Shown here: in pieces, positions 53,862 to 63,738 of the stretch | How the letters are laid out: the number at the start of each line of letters is the position of its first letter | How positions within the stretch are numbered: the stretch's first letter is position 1 | Assembly (NCBI GenBank): GCA_963843685.1 | Contig: CAWJLO010000015.1 | Location: 12,474 to 76,473, forward strand | From: DASQHL01 sp963843685 | Lineage (GTDB): Bacteria; Chloroflexota; Dehalococcoidia; DSTF01; JACRBR01 | Reading direction: 5' to 3' | DNA: 64,000 nt | The notes under the pieces: model-generated | Told to the model about the DNA's origin: nothing | The model's input: the letters and a program-made list of their open reading frames with translations, nothing else | Database searches by the model: none | Made by a program: the position numbers and the translations under genes

Positions 53862-54485
53862 ATGCCCTCGGCGCGGCGCATCATCGTCTGCGGCCCGACC
53901 AACAGCGGCAAGTCGACGCTTGGCGCCGAACTCGCACGCCATTTCGGCGTCCGGTTCATCGAGTTGGACGCACTCTGGTGGCTGCCCGGCTGGGTGGAGC
54001 GTGACCACGAGGGTTTCCGTGAGCTTGTCCGGCAGGCGATCGAGGGTCAGGACGGTTGGGTGATCGCCGGGAACTATTCGCGCCAGATGGACATCACCTG
54101 GCCGCTGGCGGACACGATCGTGTGGCTGGACTTTCCGCTGCGGATCACCGTTCCGCGGAGCCTGCTTCGCAGTTGGACCCGCTGGCGCCGCAAAGAGCTG
54201 CTCTGGGGCACGAACGAGGAGCGGTTCTGGGGTCAGTTGAAGTTCTGGGACCCCCAGGCGTCGCTCGTCGCCTTCAACGTCAAGTGGCACCGCCAGAAGC
54301 GCCGCTGGTTCGAGGAGCAGATGGCCGCGCCTGAATGGGGGCACATCAGCTTCGAGCGGCTTCGCCGGCCGGACGCACGTGCGTGCCTGGTTGGAGGTTC
54401 AGACGTGGCGGGACGGCGGTTGACGGGGAGTTACAGCGATGTTACGCTCCGGATCGCGATAGTGAGTGCTCACTCGCAAAGGTGA
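53862..54485 (+). CDS. P-loop kinase-like protein (FlaR/adenylate-kinase-like family)
   Basis: A 207-residue P-loop NTPase. Walker A is GPTNSGKST near residue 11. FIELDALWWLPGW near 34 and IAGNYSRQMDITWPLADTIVWLDFP near 69 are typical of the adenylate-kinase-related 'topology modulation' (FlaR-like) proteins. The last ~30 residues overlap the TetR operator region and may be a tail. Substrate and role are unknown in the family. It is transcribed just upstream of the TetR gene and could be part of its regulon. Confidence 0.8.
   Translation: MPSARRIIVCGPTNSGKSTLGAELARHFGVRFIELDALWWLPGWVERDHEGFRELVRQAIEGQDGWVIAGNYSRQMDITWPLADTIVWLDFPLRITVPRSLLRSWTRWRRKELLWGTNEERFWGQLKFWDPQASLVAFNVKWHRQKRRWFEEQMAAPEWGHISFERLRRPDARACLVGGSDVAGRRLTGSYSDVTLRIAIVSAHSQR
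54461..54474. promoter_or_regulatory. TetR operator AGTGAG-TG-CTCACT
   Basis: A 14-base inverted repeat, 18 bases upstream of the TetR ATG at 54492. TGAGTG/CACTCA is a common TetR-family operator core. It is likely an autoregulatory site. Confidence 0.6.
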
Positions 54486-54491
54486 AACCGG

Positions 54492-55187
54492 ATGGTGCAA
54501 CGGGCCCGCAGGCTCCCAGCGGACAAGCGCAGGCGCCAGATCATCGAGAGCGCGCGCGGCGTCTTCGCATCCCAGAGCTACGCCAAAGTTGGCACCGCCG
54601 ACCTCGCCAAGGCAGCCGGCATCTCCGAACCCGGCCTCTACCGCCACTTCTCCGGCAAGAAGGAACTCTTCGTCGCCACGATCCGCGCGACGGGCCCTCG
54701 CCTCCTCCAGATATGGGAGGAGATCTCCTGCGACTACGGCGACCCGATCGAGACGCTGTGGGCCATCGGCGTCTACTACTACGACCACCTCGAGTCCCAC
54801 TCCGCCAACATGAAGCTGCAGTTCCGCGCGCTCTCGGAGGCCGATGACGACGAGATCCGCGACGCGCTCCGCGACAACTTCGAGGCGTTCGTCGATTTCG
54901 TCGCCGACACGCTGGAGGAGGGCAAGGCGCGAGGCGTCGTCCGCCGCGACGTGGACACGCGGCTGATCGCCTGGCAGTTCCTCGGCATCGGCATGACGAT
55001 GGACCTCATGCACATGCTCGGACTCAAGGACGAACTCGACCGCACGCGCGCCGACCTCTGGGGTCGCGTGTACCTGGAGACCGTGCGGCGCAGCGACGGA
55101 TCGCGCCCGCGCTACATCAGTCCGGAGACAGGGCCCATGCGCGCGCCGGAAGGCGCTGTTGGGCTGGATGGCGTACCCGCGCTGTAG
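54492..55187 (+). CDS. TetR/AcrR family regulator upstream of the ACAD array
   Basis: A 231-residue repressor. The helix-turn-helix is IIESARGVFASQSY, then TADLAKAAGISEPGLYRHF. A long ligand domain follows. The C-terminus adds ~30 residues (from RPRYISPETGPM) beyond most TetRs. Its place ahead of six acyl-CoA dehydrogenase genes suggests control by an acyl-CoA ligand, as in other lipid-catabolism TetR regulators. ATG 54492 has AAAGG upstream. A second palindrome lies between it and the first ACAD gene. Confidence 0.92.
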   Translation: MVQRARRLPADKRRRQIIESARGVFASQSYAKVGTADLAKAAGISEPGLYRHFSGKKELFVATIRATGPRLLQIWEEISCDYGDPIETLWAIGVYYYDHLESHSANMKLQFRALSEADDDEIRDALRDNFEAFVDFVADTLEEGKARGVVRRDVDTRLIAWQFLGIGMTMDLMHMLGLKDELDRTRADLWGRVYLETVRRSDGSRPRYISPETGPMRAPEGAVGLDGVPAL

Positions 55188-55202
55188 GGCGGCGAGCGGA
55201 AG

Positions 55203-55231
55203 TTGACGTTAACGTAAGACTCGGTGAAGAT
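55203..55231 (+). promoter_or_regulatory. Promoter with embedded palindrome upstream of the ACAD array
   Basis: TTGACG (55203-55208), a 17-base spacer and GAAGAT (55226-55231) form a plausible promoter. The perfect palindrome ACGTTAACGT (55206-55215) overlaps the -35 box, well placed for repression by the adjacent TetR protein. Confidence 0.5.
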
Positions 55232-55267
55232 CGTGCGGCCCAATCGGCCGCTGAGGACGCAGGACGG

Positions 55268-56485
55268 ATGGAATTTCGAGACACGCCGACTGAAGCCGCG
55301 TTCCGCACCGAGGTGCGCGCCTTCATCGAGAACGAATGCCCGCCCGGCATCCGCCGCCGCGGCTTCCGCGCCGCGTTCGGAGGCGGCGGCTGGGACGACA
55401 TCCACATGGACCGTGCGGAGTACTTCCGCATCAACGGCGACTGGGTGCAGAAGCTCGCCGACAAGGGGTGGATCGCTCCGGCATGGCCGAAGGAGTACGG
55501 CGGCGCCGGCCTCTCCGTCATGCAGCAGTTCATCTTTTCGCAGGAGATGGCGCTGTCAGGCGCGCCTCGCGGTGGCAACTTCGGCATCGGCACAGGCTGG
55601 GCCGGCCCGACGATCATCATGCACGGCACGGAGGAGCAGAAGAAGCGCTACCTGCCCGGCATCGTGAAGGGCGACGAGGTCTGGTGCCAGGGATTCAGTG
55701 AGCCCGGAGCGGGCAGCGACCTTGCCGCCGTCCAGACGCGTGCGGTCAAGGACGGCGACGACTTCGTCGTCAACGGACAGAAGATCTGGACGTCCGGCGC
55801 GCACGTCGCCGCCTTCATGATCCTGCTCGCCCGAACCGACCCGGAGGCGCCGAAGCACCGCGGCATCAGCTACTTCATCGTCGACATGAAGTCCCCGGGG
55901 ATCGAAGTCCGGCCGCTGGTGAACATGGCGGGCAACCACGACTTCAACGAGGTCTTCTTCGACAACGTCCGCGTCCCCGCGAAGAACATGATCGGCGAGG
56001 AGAACCGCGGCTGGTACGTGGGCACGACGACGCTCGACTTCGAGCGCTCAGGCATCGCCACCAGCATCTCGCACACGCTGATGATGAAGGACCTCGTCGC
56101 GTTCATCCGCGAGAACAAGGGCGAAGGTTTCATCTCGCAGGATCCCGGCGTCCCCAACGAGCTCGCCGACCGGATGATCGAGGCGAGCGTCGAGGAGATG
56201 CTGTGCACGCAGGTGATCTCGATGCAGAACCGGGGGCTCGTGCCGAACAAGGAGTCTTCGATCGCCAAGCTGTTCTCGTCCGAGCTGGACGTCCGCATCT
56301 CGCGCACGGCGATGAAGGTGCTGGGGCTGTACGGCCAGCTCCGGACCGGCAGCCCCTACGCCGCCGCGAACGGCCGTGTCGAGAGCACGTACCTCTACGC
56401 CACCACCAGCACCGTCGGCGGCGGGACGAGCGAGATCCAGCGGAACATCATCGCGGCCCGCGGGCTGGGGATGCCCCGCGATTGA
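55268..56485 (+). CDS. Acyl-CoA dehydrogenase 1 of the tandem array
   Basis: A 405-residue ACAD, first of five close paralogs. PAWPKEYGGAGLSVMQQFI opens the N-terminal domain, WCQGFSEPGAGSDLAAVQTR is the FAD/substrate motif, NGQKIWTSGAHVA marks the middle domain, and TTLDFERSG holds the likely catalytic glutamate, as in FadE/IVD types. GGGTSEIQRNIIA ends the fold. The length and N-terminus resemble the large subunit of heterotetrameric steroid- or branched-chain ACADs. It dehydrogenates an acyl-CoA with FAD. Electrons probably go to ETF, which is not encoded here. Confidence 0.93.
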   Translation: MEFRDTPTEAAFRTEVRAFIENECPPGIRRRGFRAAFGGGGWDDIHMDRAEYFRINGDWVQKLADKGWIAPAWPKEYGGAGLSVMQQFIFSQEMALSGAPRGGNFGIGTGWAGPTIIMHGTEEQKKRYLPGIVKGDEVWCQGFSEPGAGSDLAAVQTRAVKDGDDFVVNGQKIWTSGAHVAAFMILLARTDPEAPKHRGISYFIVDMKSPGIEVRPLVNMAGNHDFNEVFFDNVRVPAKNMIGEENRGWYVGTTTLDFERSGIATSISHTLMMKDLVAFIRENKGEGFISQDPGVPNELADRMIEASVEEMLCTQVISMQNRGLVPNKESSIAKLFSSELDVRISRTAMKVLGLYGQLRTGSPYAAANGRVESTYLYATTSTVGGGTSEIQRNIIAARGLGMPRD

Positions 56486-56570
56486 TTGAGAAGGGGAATG
56501 TCCGGCGGCGAGTCGGTGATGGTCAGGCGCTGAGCCTCGTGGCCGGCGACCAGCGACAAAGGAGCAAGAG

Positions 56571-57749
<1,179 letters not shown>

Positions 57750-57850
57750 TTCGTCGGGGAGAGGAACCACAAGCGGAGTAACGGGGCGAGGCGGCAACGC
57801 GCCTTCGTCCGGACACGAGCGACCAGAGACCAGGAACGAGGAGACCAGTA

Positions 57851-59032
57851 GTGGATTTCAACGACACGCCGGAAGAGGCAGAATTTCGAAAAGAGGTCCG
57901 CGACTTCATCGTCGCGGAGGCGCCGCGCCCGAAGGCGGGCGAATCCGGCCAGGAGGCGCTCGTCAGCGGCTGGGCCGCCAACCAGGAGTGGTTCAAGAAG
58001 CTCGGCCAGAAGGGTTGGATCGCGCCGGCGTGGCCCAAGGAGTACGGCGGCGCCAGCATGACGACCGTGCAGCAGTTCATCTTCAATGAGGAGATGGCGC
58101 TCAACAAGGCGCCGCGCCCGCTGCACATGATCATCGGCCTCGGCATGGCCGGCCCGACCCTCATCGTCCACGGCACGGACGACCAGAAGAAGAAGTACCT
58201 CCCCGGCATGCTCAAGGGCGAGGACATCTGGTGCCAGGGCTACAGCGAGCCGGGCGCCGGCTCCGACCTCGCTGCGCTCCAGACGCGCGCCGTCCGAGAC
58301 GGCGACGACTACGTCGTCAACGGGCAGAAGATCTGGACCACGCTGGCCCACATGGCCCGCTACATGATCCTCCTCACCCGCACCGACCCCGACGCACCGA
58401 AGCACCGCGGTATCACCTACTTCGTGCTGGACATGAAGACGCCCGGCGTCGAGGTGCGGCCGCTGTACAACCTGGGCAACTCCCACGAATTCAACGAGGT
58501 CTTCTTCGACAACGTCCGCATCCCGAAGGACAACGTCATCGGCGAGGAGAACCGCGGCTGGTACGCCGCCGTCACCACGCTCGACTTCGAGCGCTCGAGC
58601 ATCGGCTCCGCGACCGGCATGAAGCAGCACGTTGAGGAGTTGATCGACTTCGCGCGGGAGCACCAGGACGACCCGACGAGCACGCTCAAGACCAACGCGC
58701 AGCTCCGCTACGAGCTGGCCGACCGCATGGTCGAGACCGAAGTCGCCCGCATGCTCTCGTACCGCGTCGCCAGCATGCAGGCCCGCGGCCTGATCCCCAA
58801 CTACGAGGCGTCGTCGCTCAAGCTGTTCTCCACGGAGTTGAACCAGCGCATCGCCCGCTCGGCGGTGAAGATCCTGGGCATGTACGGTCAGCTCCGCGGC
58901 GAGGACGCGCCGAACAAGGGCCGCTGGGCCGCCACGTTCCTCCGCTCGCAGGCCTACACCATCGAGGGCGGCACGTCGGAGATCCAGCGCAACATCATCG
59001 CCCAGCGCGGCCTCGGCCTTCCGCGCGACTAG
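57851..59032 (+). CDS. Acyl-CoA dehydrogenase 3 of the tandem array
   Basis: A 393-residue ACAD. Signatures are PAWPKEYGGASMTTVQQFI, WCQGYSEPGAGSDLAALQTR, VNGQKIWTTLAHMARYM, TTLDFERSSIGSATG, and GGTSEIQRNIIAQRGLGLPRD. The middle-domain loop reads WTTLAHMA instead of WTSGAH, which may alter the substrate pocket. The start is GTG 57851, supported by GAGGAGACC just upstream and the paralogous N-terminus (DFNDTPEEAEF). A 101-base intergenic gap precedes it and a 9-base gap follows. Confidence 0.93.
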   Translation: MDFNDTPEEAEFRKEVRDFIVAEAPRPKAGESGQEALVSGWAANQEWFKKLGQKGWIAPAWPKEYGGASMTTVQQFIFNEEMALNKAPRPLHMIIGLGMAGPTLIVHGTDDQKKKYLPGMLKGEDIWCQGYSEPGAGSDLAALQTRAVRDGDDYVVNGQKIWTTLAHMARYMILLTRTDPDAPKHRGITYFVLDMKTPGVEVRPLYNLGNSHEFNEVFFDNVRIPKDNVIGEENRGWYAAVTTLDFERSSIGSATGMKQHVEELIDFAREHQDDPTSTLKTNAQLRYELADRMVETEVARMLSYRVASMQARGLIPNYEASSLKLFSTELNQRIARSAVKILGMYGQLRGEDAPNKGRWAATFLRSQAYTIEGGTSEIQRNIIAQRGLGLPRD

Positions 59033-59041
59033 GAGCCGCCA

Positions 59042-60223
59042 GTGCGATTCGCGTTCACGGACCAGCAGGAGGCATTCCGGAGGGAAGTCAACGACTTCCT
59101 GAAGGACGCCCTGCCCGCCGATTGGGAGGGCGCCGACAACGCCATCGACGATGAGGCGTACCTGTTCGGACGCACCTTCCTGAAGAAGCTGGCGCCGAAA
59201 CGCTGGATCGCGCCCGCCTGGCCGAAGGAGTACGGCGGGCTGGAGATGAGCCTCTGGGACCAGGTCGTCTTCAACGAGGCGATGGGATACGCGCGCGCAC
59301 CCATCGTCAACACGGCCGCCGTCGGCTACCTCGGCCCCACCATCATCCTGTACGGCTCCGACGAGCAGAAGAAGCAGCACCTGCCGGGCATTACGTCCGG
59401 CGACGTCGTCTGGTGCCAGGGCTACAGCGAGCCCAACTCCGGCTCCGACCTGGCGTCCCTCCAGACGCGGGCGACGCGGGACGGCGACGACTTCATCATC
59501 AACGGGCAGAAGATCTGGACCAGCCAGGCCCACTACGCCGACTGGATCTTCGTCCTCGCCCGCACCGACCCCGACGCGCCCAAGCACCGCGGCATCAGCT
59601 ACTTCCTCGTCGACATGAAGACGCCCGGCATCAGCGTGCGTCCGCTGATCAACATGGCGAACGGCGAGGGGTTCAACGAGGTGTTTTTCGAGAACGTCCG
59701 TGTGCCCCGCTCCGGCCTCCTCGGTGAGGAGAACCGCGGCTGGTACATCGCCACCACTACGCTCGACTTCGAGCGCTCGTCGATCGGCGGCACGTCGCAG
59801 GCGCTCCGCTCGCTCGAGGATCTGACGCGCTTCGCCAAGACGGAGAAGGAAGCCGGCACCGGCCGTGCGATCTGGGATCGCTCCTCCGTCCGCCACGCCA
59901 TCGCCGACCTCTGGATCGATCTCGATATGGCGCGCCTGCTCTCGTATCGCGTCGTCAGCATGCAGGCGCGCGGCCTCGTGCCGAACTACGAGGCCTCGAT
60001 CATCAAGGTCTTCAACTCGGAGTACGTGCAGCGGCAGGCCCGCGTCGGCATGAGCATCATGGGGCAGTACGGCGGCCTGTGGGGCGAAGGCCCGTGGGCC
60101 AAGCTTCGCGGCCGCTTCGCCAAGTCGTACGTGGCGACGGTGGGGTCCGCCATCGCCGGCGGCACGTCCGAGATCCAGCGCAACATCATCGCCCAGCGGG
60201 GCCTGGGGTTACCGAGACAGTAA
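59042..60223 (+). CDS. Acyl-CoA dehydrogenase 4 of the tandem array
   Basis: A 393-residue ACAD, slightly more divergent: FTDQQEAFRREVNDFL at the start, PAWPKEYGGLEMSLWDQVV, WCQGYSEPNSGSDLASLQTR (SEPNSG in place of SEPGSG), NGQKIWTSQAHYAD, TTLDFERSSIGGTSQ and GGTSEIQRNIIAQRGLGLPRQ. The catalytic-type glutamate is conserved. GTG 59042 lies 9 bases after the preceding stop and the 3' end shares one base with the next ATG (TAATG), so these genes are cotranslated. Confidence 0.92.
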   Translation: MRFAFTDQQEAFRREVNDFLKDALPADWEGADNAIDDEAYLFGRTFLKKLAPKRWIAPAWPKEYGGLEMSLWDQVVFNEAMGYARAPIVNTAAVGYLGPTIILYGSDEQKKQHLPGITSGDVVWCQGYSEPNSGSDLASLQTRATRDGDDFIINGQKIWTSQAHYADWIFVLARTDPDAPKHRGISYFLVDMKTPGISVRPLINMANGEGFNEVFFENVRVPRSGLLGEENRGWYIATTTLDFERSSIGGTSQALRSLEDLTRFAKTEKEAGTGRAIWDRSSVRHAIADLWIDLDMARLLSYRVVSMQARGLVPNYEASIIKVFNSEYVQRQARVGMSIMGQYGGLWGEGPWAKLRGRFAKSYVATVGSAIAGGTSEIQRNIIAQRGLGLPRQ

Positions 60224-61398
60224 TGGACTTCCGAGACTCACCGGCCGACGCAGCGTTCCGCGAGGAAGTCCGCTCCTTCCTGCGCTCAGAACTGCCCGCC
60301 GATTTCCGCGCCGCCGACGACGTGATCCTCGGCGTCGGCATCGGCGAGGACGAGCGGGAGCGCGACTGGCTGCGCAAGCTCTCGAAGCGCGGCTGGGTCG
60401 CACCGGCATGGCCGAAGGAGTTCGGCGGCGCCGGCATGTCCGTCATGCAGCAGTTCGTGTTCAACGAGGAGATGGCCCGCGCCCGCGCGCCGCGGCCCAA
60501 CTTTCTCGCCATCGGCCTCGCCGGCCCGACCATCATCGTCCACGGCACGGAGGAGCAGAAGCGCGAGCACCTGTCCGGCATCCTCTCCGGCGAGACGTTC
60601 TGGTGCCAGGGCTTCAGCGAGCCCGGCTCCGGCTCCGACCTCGCGTCGCTCCAGACGCGCGCGACACAGGACGGCGACGACTTCATCATCAACGGCCAGA
60701 AGATCTGGACGTCGGGTGCGCACCGCTCCCAGCGGATGATGCTCCTCGCCCGCACGGACACCGAGCAGCCCAAGCACAAGGGCATCAGCTACTTCCTGCT
60801 CGACATGAAGTCGCCCGGCGTCAGCGTGCGTCCGCTGACGAACCTCGCCGACACGCCGAGCTTCAATGAAGTCTTCTTCGACAACGTCCGCGTGCCGAAG
60901 AAGGACCTGCTCGGCGATCTCAACCGTGGCTGGTACGTGGCGACGACGACGCTCGACTTCGAGCGCTCGGGCATCATCAGCGGTGTCGGCCTGCAGCGCC
61001 TCCTGCACGACATCATCGCCTACGCGCGCGGTCACCATCGCACCGACGGTGGCTGGCGGTCCGTCCGCCACGAGCTGGCGGACCGGGCGATCGAGGCCGA
61101 AATCGCCATCCAGCTCTCGTACCGCGTCGTCACGATGCAGGCGAAAGGCCTCATCCCGAACCAGGAGGCATCGATCAACAAGCTGTACGGCTCTGAGCTG
61201 GCCCAGCGCATCGCCCGCACCGGCGTGAAGGTCGCGAGTCTCTACGGCCAGCTCCGCGAAGGCTCGCCGTGCGCCACCGACGACGGCCGCATGGACGCCA
61301 TCTACCGCATCTGCGTCGGCTCGACGCTGGCCGGCGGCACGAGCGAGATCCAGCGCGGCGTCATCGCCCAGCGCGGACTGGGGCTGCCACGTGGCTGA
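60223..61398 (+). CDS. Acyl-CoA dehydrogenase 5 of the tandem array
   Basis: A 391-residue ACAD. Its N-terminus DFRDSPADAAFREEV parallels that of the first array member. PAWPKEFGGAGMSVMQQFV, WCQGFSEPGSGSDLASLQTR, NGQKIWTSGAHRSQ and TTLDFERSGIISGVG follow. It ends in TSEIQRGVIAQRGLGLPRG, where N is replaced by G in QRNIIA. ATG 60223 overlaps the previous stop as TAATG. A longer upstream frame is the neighbour's shadow and is rejected. Confidence 0.93.
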   Translation: MDFRDSPADAAFREEVRSFLRSELPADFRAADDVILGVGIGEDERERDWLRKLSKRGWVAPAWPKEFGGAGMSVMQQFVFNEEMARARAPRPNFLAIGLAGPTIIVHGTEEQKREHLSGILSGETFWCQGFSEPGSGSDLASLQTRATQDGDDFIINGQKIWTSGAHRSQRMMLLARTDTEQPKHKGISYFLLDMKSPGVSVRPLTNLADTPSFNEVFFDNVRVPKKDLLGDLNRGWYVATTTLDFERSGIISGVGLQRLLHDIIAYARGHHRTDGGWRSVRHELADRAIEAEIAIQLSYRVVTMQAKGLIPNQEASINKLYGSELAQRIARTGVKVASLYGQLREGSPCATDDGRMDAIYRICVGSTLAGGTSEIQRGVIAQRGLGLPRG

Positions 61399-61789
61399 GG
61401 GGATGGACTGGAAGAAGCGTGTGTTGCTCGCCGCGGCGATCGCGGCCGTAATCTACGCCCTGGCGCTGGGTGTCGGCTCCGCGTTGTACGCGAGCGGGGC
61501 GATCGCCACCGGTGCGACGCACAACGACTGCGCCGGCTTCCGCGCGCAGATCGCGACGGAGCGCGGCATCGCGGAAGAGGACGTGCCGCAGGCGGACATC
61601 GGCGCGGCGACGGCGGCGTGCCTGGAAGGGCACACGCTGACAAAGTGGGAGGCCTTCCGCAGCGAGTACCTGCTGTGGTCGGCGTGGCCCGCGGCGGTCT
61701 GCGCCGCCGTGTTCCTGGGATGGCCCGTCTGGGCGGGCGCGTTGGAGCGGCAGGAGGCGGCCGGGAGGCCCGGCACAGGTATGGCATGA
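61391..61789 (+). CDS. Small two-helix membrane protein within the ACAD operon
   Basis: A 132-residue protein starting at GTG 61391, inside the end of ACAD 5 (8-base overlap). Hydrophobic segments lie near residues 11-33 (LLAAAIAAVIYALALGV) and 93-113 (SAWPAAVCAAVFLGWPVWAG), with a polar domain containing two cysteines between them. No family recognised. The overlap implies cotranslation with the ACADs. It may anchor or regulate the ACAD set or be unrelated. The 139 bases after it hold a perfect palindrome (CCGACGCGCGTCGG at 61820-61833) and the ribosome site of the last ACAD. Confidence 0.6.
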   Translation: MAEGMDWKKRVLLAAAIAAVIYALALGVGSALYASGAIATGATHNDCAGFRAQIATERGIAEEDVPQADIGAATAACLEGHTLTKWEAFRSEYLLWSAWPAAVCAAVFLGWPVWAGALERQEAAGRPGTGMA

Positions 61790-61928
61790 CGGGTGGCTGG
61801 AGGTTGGAAGTCAGGGGCACCGACGCGCGTCGGGCCGTTGACCTCTGGCCTCGCAGCGTGACCCTGGAGGCAATCGAAGAGACCAGGCGGAGTACGGGAA
61901 TCAAGCAGCTGAAAGGAGCTGTCCGGCA

Positions 61929-63053
61929 ATGGACCTTGGACTTTCTGAAGAGCAGGAACTGTTGAAGAACGCCGCGCGCGACTTCCTGGAGAAGGAGTGC
62001 CCGGAGACCCTCGTGCGTGAGATGGAGGAGGACGAGAAGGGGTACTCGCCCGACCTCTGGAAGAAGATGTCCGAGCAGGGCTGGCAGGGCCTGCTCATCC
62101 CGGACAGCTACGGCGGCGCCGGCTTCGGCTACCTGGACCTGATCATCCTCATCGAGGAGTTCGGCCGGGCGCTCGTGCCGGGGCCGTTCCTCTCCACCGT
62201 CGTCGGCGGCACGCTGCCGCTGCTCGAGGGCGGCTCCGAGGAGCAGAAGAAGCAGTACCTGCCGAACATCGCCAGCGGCAACGCCATCTGGACGCTCGCC
62301 TACACCGAGCCGTCCGCCCGCTTCGACACGGAGGGCGTGTCGCTGGAGGTCAAGGAGGACGGCGGCGACGTCGTGCTCAACGGCACGAAGCTGTTCGTCC
62401 GCGACGCCAACGTCGCCGACTTCTTCACGGTCGTCGGCCGCAAGCCCGGAACGAAGGGCGATGACGGCGTCACGCTCGTCATCGTCGACGCGAAGGCGAA
62501 GGGCATCAGCCAGACGCAGCTGAAGACGATCGCGGCGGACAAGCAGGCGGAGGTGAAGTTCGAGAACGTCCGCGTGCCGAAGGCCAACGTCATCGCCGGC
62601 GGCGCCGCCACGCTCAAGAAGGTGCAGCGCAAGGCCACCGTGCTTGAGTGCGCCTACCTTGTCGGCCTGGCGCAGATGGACTTCGACATCAGCGTCCAGT
62701 ACGCCAAGGACCGCATTCAGTTCGGCCGGCCCATCGGCTCGTTCCAGGCGATCCAGCACAAGGCCGCCGACATGGTCACGGACGTCGACGGCGCGCGCTT
62801 CATCACCTACCGCGCCGCCTGGTCCGTCGACCAGGACGAGGCCGACGCCGACATCAACGTCCACATGGCGAAGGCGTGGTGCAGCGAGGCCACCCGCCGG
62901 GTTGTGGCGCACGGCCAGCAGATCCACGGCGGCATCGGCTTCACGAAGGACTACAAGGTCCAGCTCTACTTCCGCCGCCAGAAGGCCTCGGAGCTGGCGT
63001 GGGGCGACGCCGACTACCACCGCGAGCTCGTCGCGGACGAGCTGAAGGTCTAG
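61929..63053 (+). CDS. Acyl-CoA dehydrogenase 6, small-subunit type
   Basis: A 374-residue ACAD of a shorter, more divergent kind: LIPDSYGGAGFGYLDL, LAYTEPSARFDTEGVSLE (in place of the canonical SEPGSGSD), DRIQFGRPIGSFQAIQHKAADM and HGQQIHGGIGFTKDY, then DYHRELVADELKV at the end. The altered FAD loop and missing SEPGSGSD suggest a non-catalytic or helper subunit, as in the small subunits of heterotetrameric alpha2beta2 ACADs. ATG 61929 follows AAAGGAG. It probably pairs with one of the large ACADs. Confidence 0.88.
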   Translation: MDLGLSEEQELLKNAARDFLEKECPETLVREMEEDEKGYSPDLWKKMSEQGWQGLLIPDSYGGAGFGYLDLIILIEEFGRALVPGPFLSTVVGGTLPLLEGGSEEQKKQYLPNIASGNAIWTLAYTEPSARFDTEGVSLEVKEDGGDVVLNGTKLFVRDANVADFFTVVGRKPGTKGDDGVTLVIVDAKAKGISQTQLKTIAADKQAEVKFENVRVPKANVIAGGAATLKKVQRKATVLECAYLVGLAQMDFDISVQYAKDRIQFGRPIGSFQAIQHKAADMVTDVDGARFITYRAAWSVDQDEADADINVHMAKAWCSEATRRVVAHGQQIHGGIGFTKDYKVQLYFRRQKASELAWGDADYHRELVADELKV

Positions 63054-63081
63054 CTCCGGCCCGACCTCGGAACGCAACAAG

Positions 63082-63106
63082 AGGGGCCGCCAATGTGGCG
63101 GCCCTT
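63082..63106. terminator. Hairpin terminator of the ACAD operon
   Basis: GGGCCGCCA and TGGCGGCCC form a 9-bp stem, extendable by G-T and A-T pairs, with an ATG loop. It lies between the convergent ACAD and RDD genes. It belongs to the same GGCCGCC stem family as 5474, 16712 and 17645. Confidence 0.6.
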
Positions 63107-63149
63107 CACGTTGTCTTGACGTTCCGCGCATGGAGCGCGGGCTTCGGCG

Positions 63150-63557
63150 CTACCGCATGCGGACGACGCGCGTCCTGGCGATCTTGTCGTGCCAGCCCTG
63201 CCGGCCGCCATCGACAGCGATCCAGATGAAGCCGAGGTACAGGGGCAGCGCCGAGACCACGTAGCCCACGTACCGGAGGACGGCCGTCGCGCCATCGATG
63301 CTCTCGTAGCCGTTTGCGGCGATCACCTTCAGCCCCATGACGGCCTTGCCCAGCGTCGCGCCGGTCGCCCACCAGAGACCCACCGTGTACACCACGCCCA
63401 GCCCGAGGGCCAGCGCAATGCCTTCCGTCCCGCCGACGGTCAGATCTAGGGCGATGTACAGAGATGTCAAGACCAGGGCGTCGATCACCCACGCCAGCAG
63501 CCGCGGCATGAAGCCCGCCGGCTCCACCGCTACTGTCGCGTACCGGTCCTCGTACAT
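63150..63557 (-). CDS. RDD family membrane protein
   Basis: A 135-residue RDD protein. After PAGFMPRLLAWVIDALVLTS, with the Arg-Asp pair of the family, three hydrophobic segments follow. GATLGKAVMGLKVI is the conserved GxTxGKxxxGLxV loop, and RQGWHDKIARTRVV ends the fold. Such proteins are small integral membrane proteins of unknown transport role. ATG 63557 follows GGAGGAG. A longer upstream frame is low-complexity and rejected. Nothing can be named in the 181 bases to the next gene. Confidence 0.88.
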   Translation of the reverse strand: MYEDRYATVAVEPAGFMPRLLAWVIDALVLTSLYIALDLTVGGTEGIALALGLGVVYTVGLWWATGATLGKAVMGLKVIAANGYESIDGATAVLRYVGYVVSALPLYLGFIWIAVDGGRQGWHDKIARTRVVRMR

Positions 63558-63738
63558 CGCCACGTTCTCCTCCAGCCCCCGTGTGTGAGCGGCATTCTGA
63601 TCCGCGGATTGATGTCTGTCAACAGGGAAACGCCTTGACAGCCGGCTCACATTACGGGTGCTTGACGCGTCAAGTTTCGCGGGCTTGGCGGGGCAGGGGG
63701 CGAAAGGGCGGGCTTGGGTCACCGGTGACGCCTTCAGC

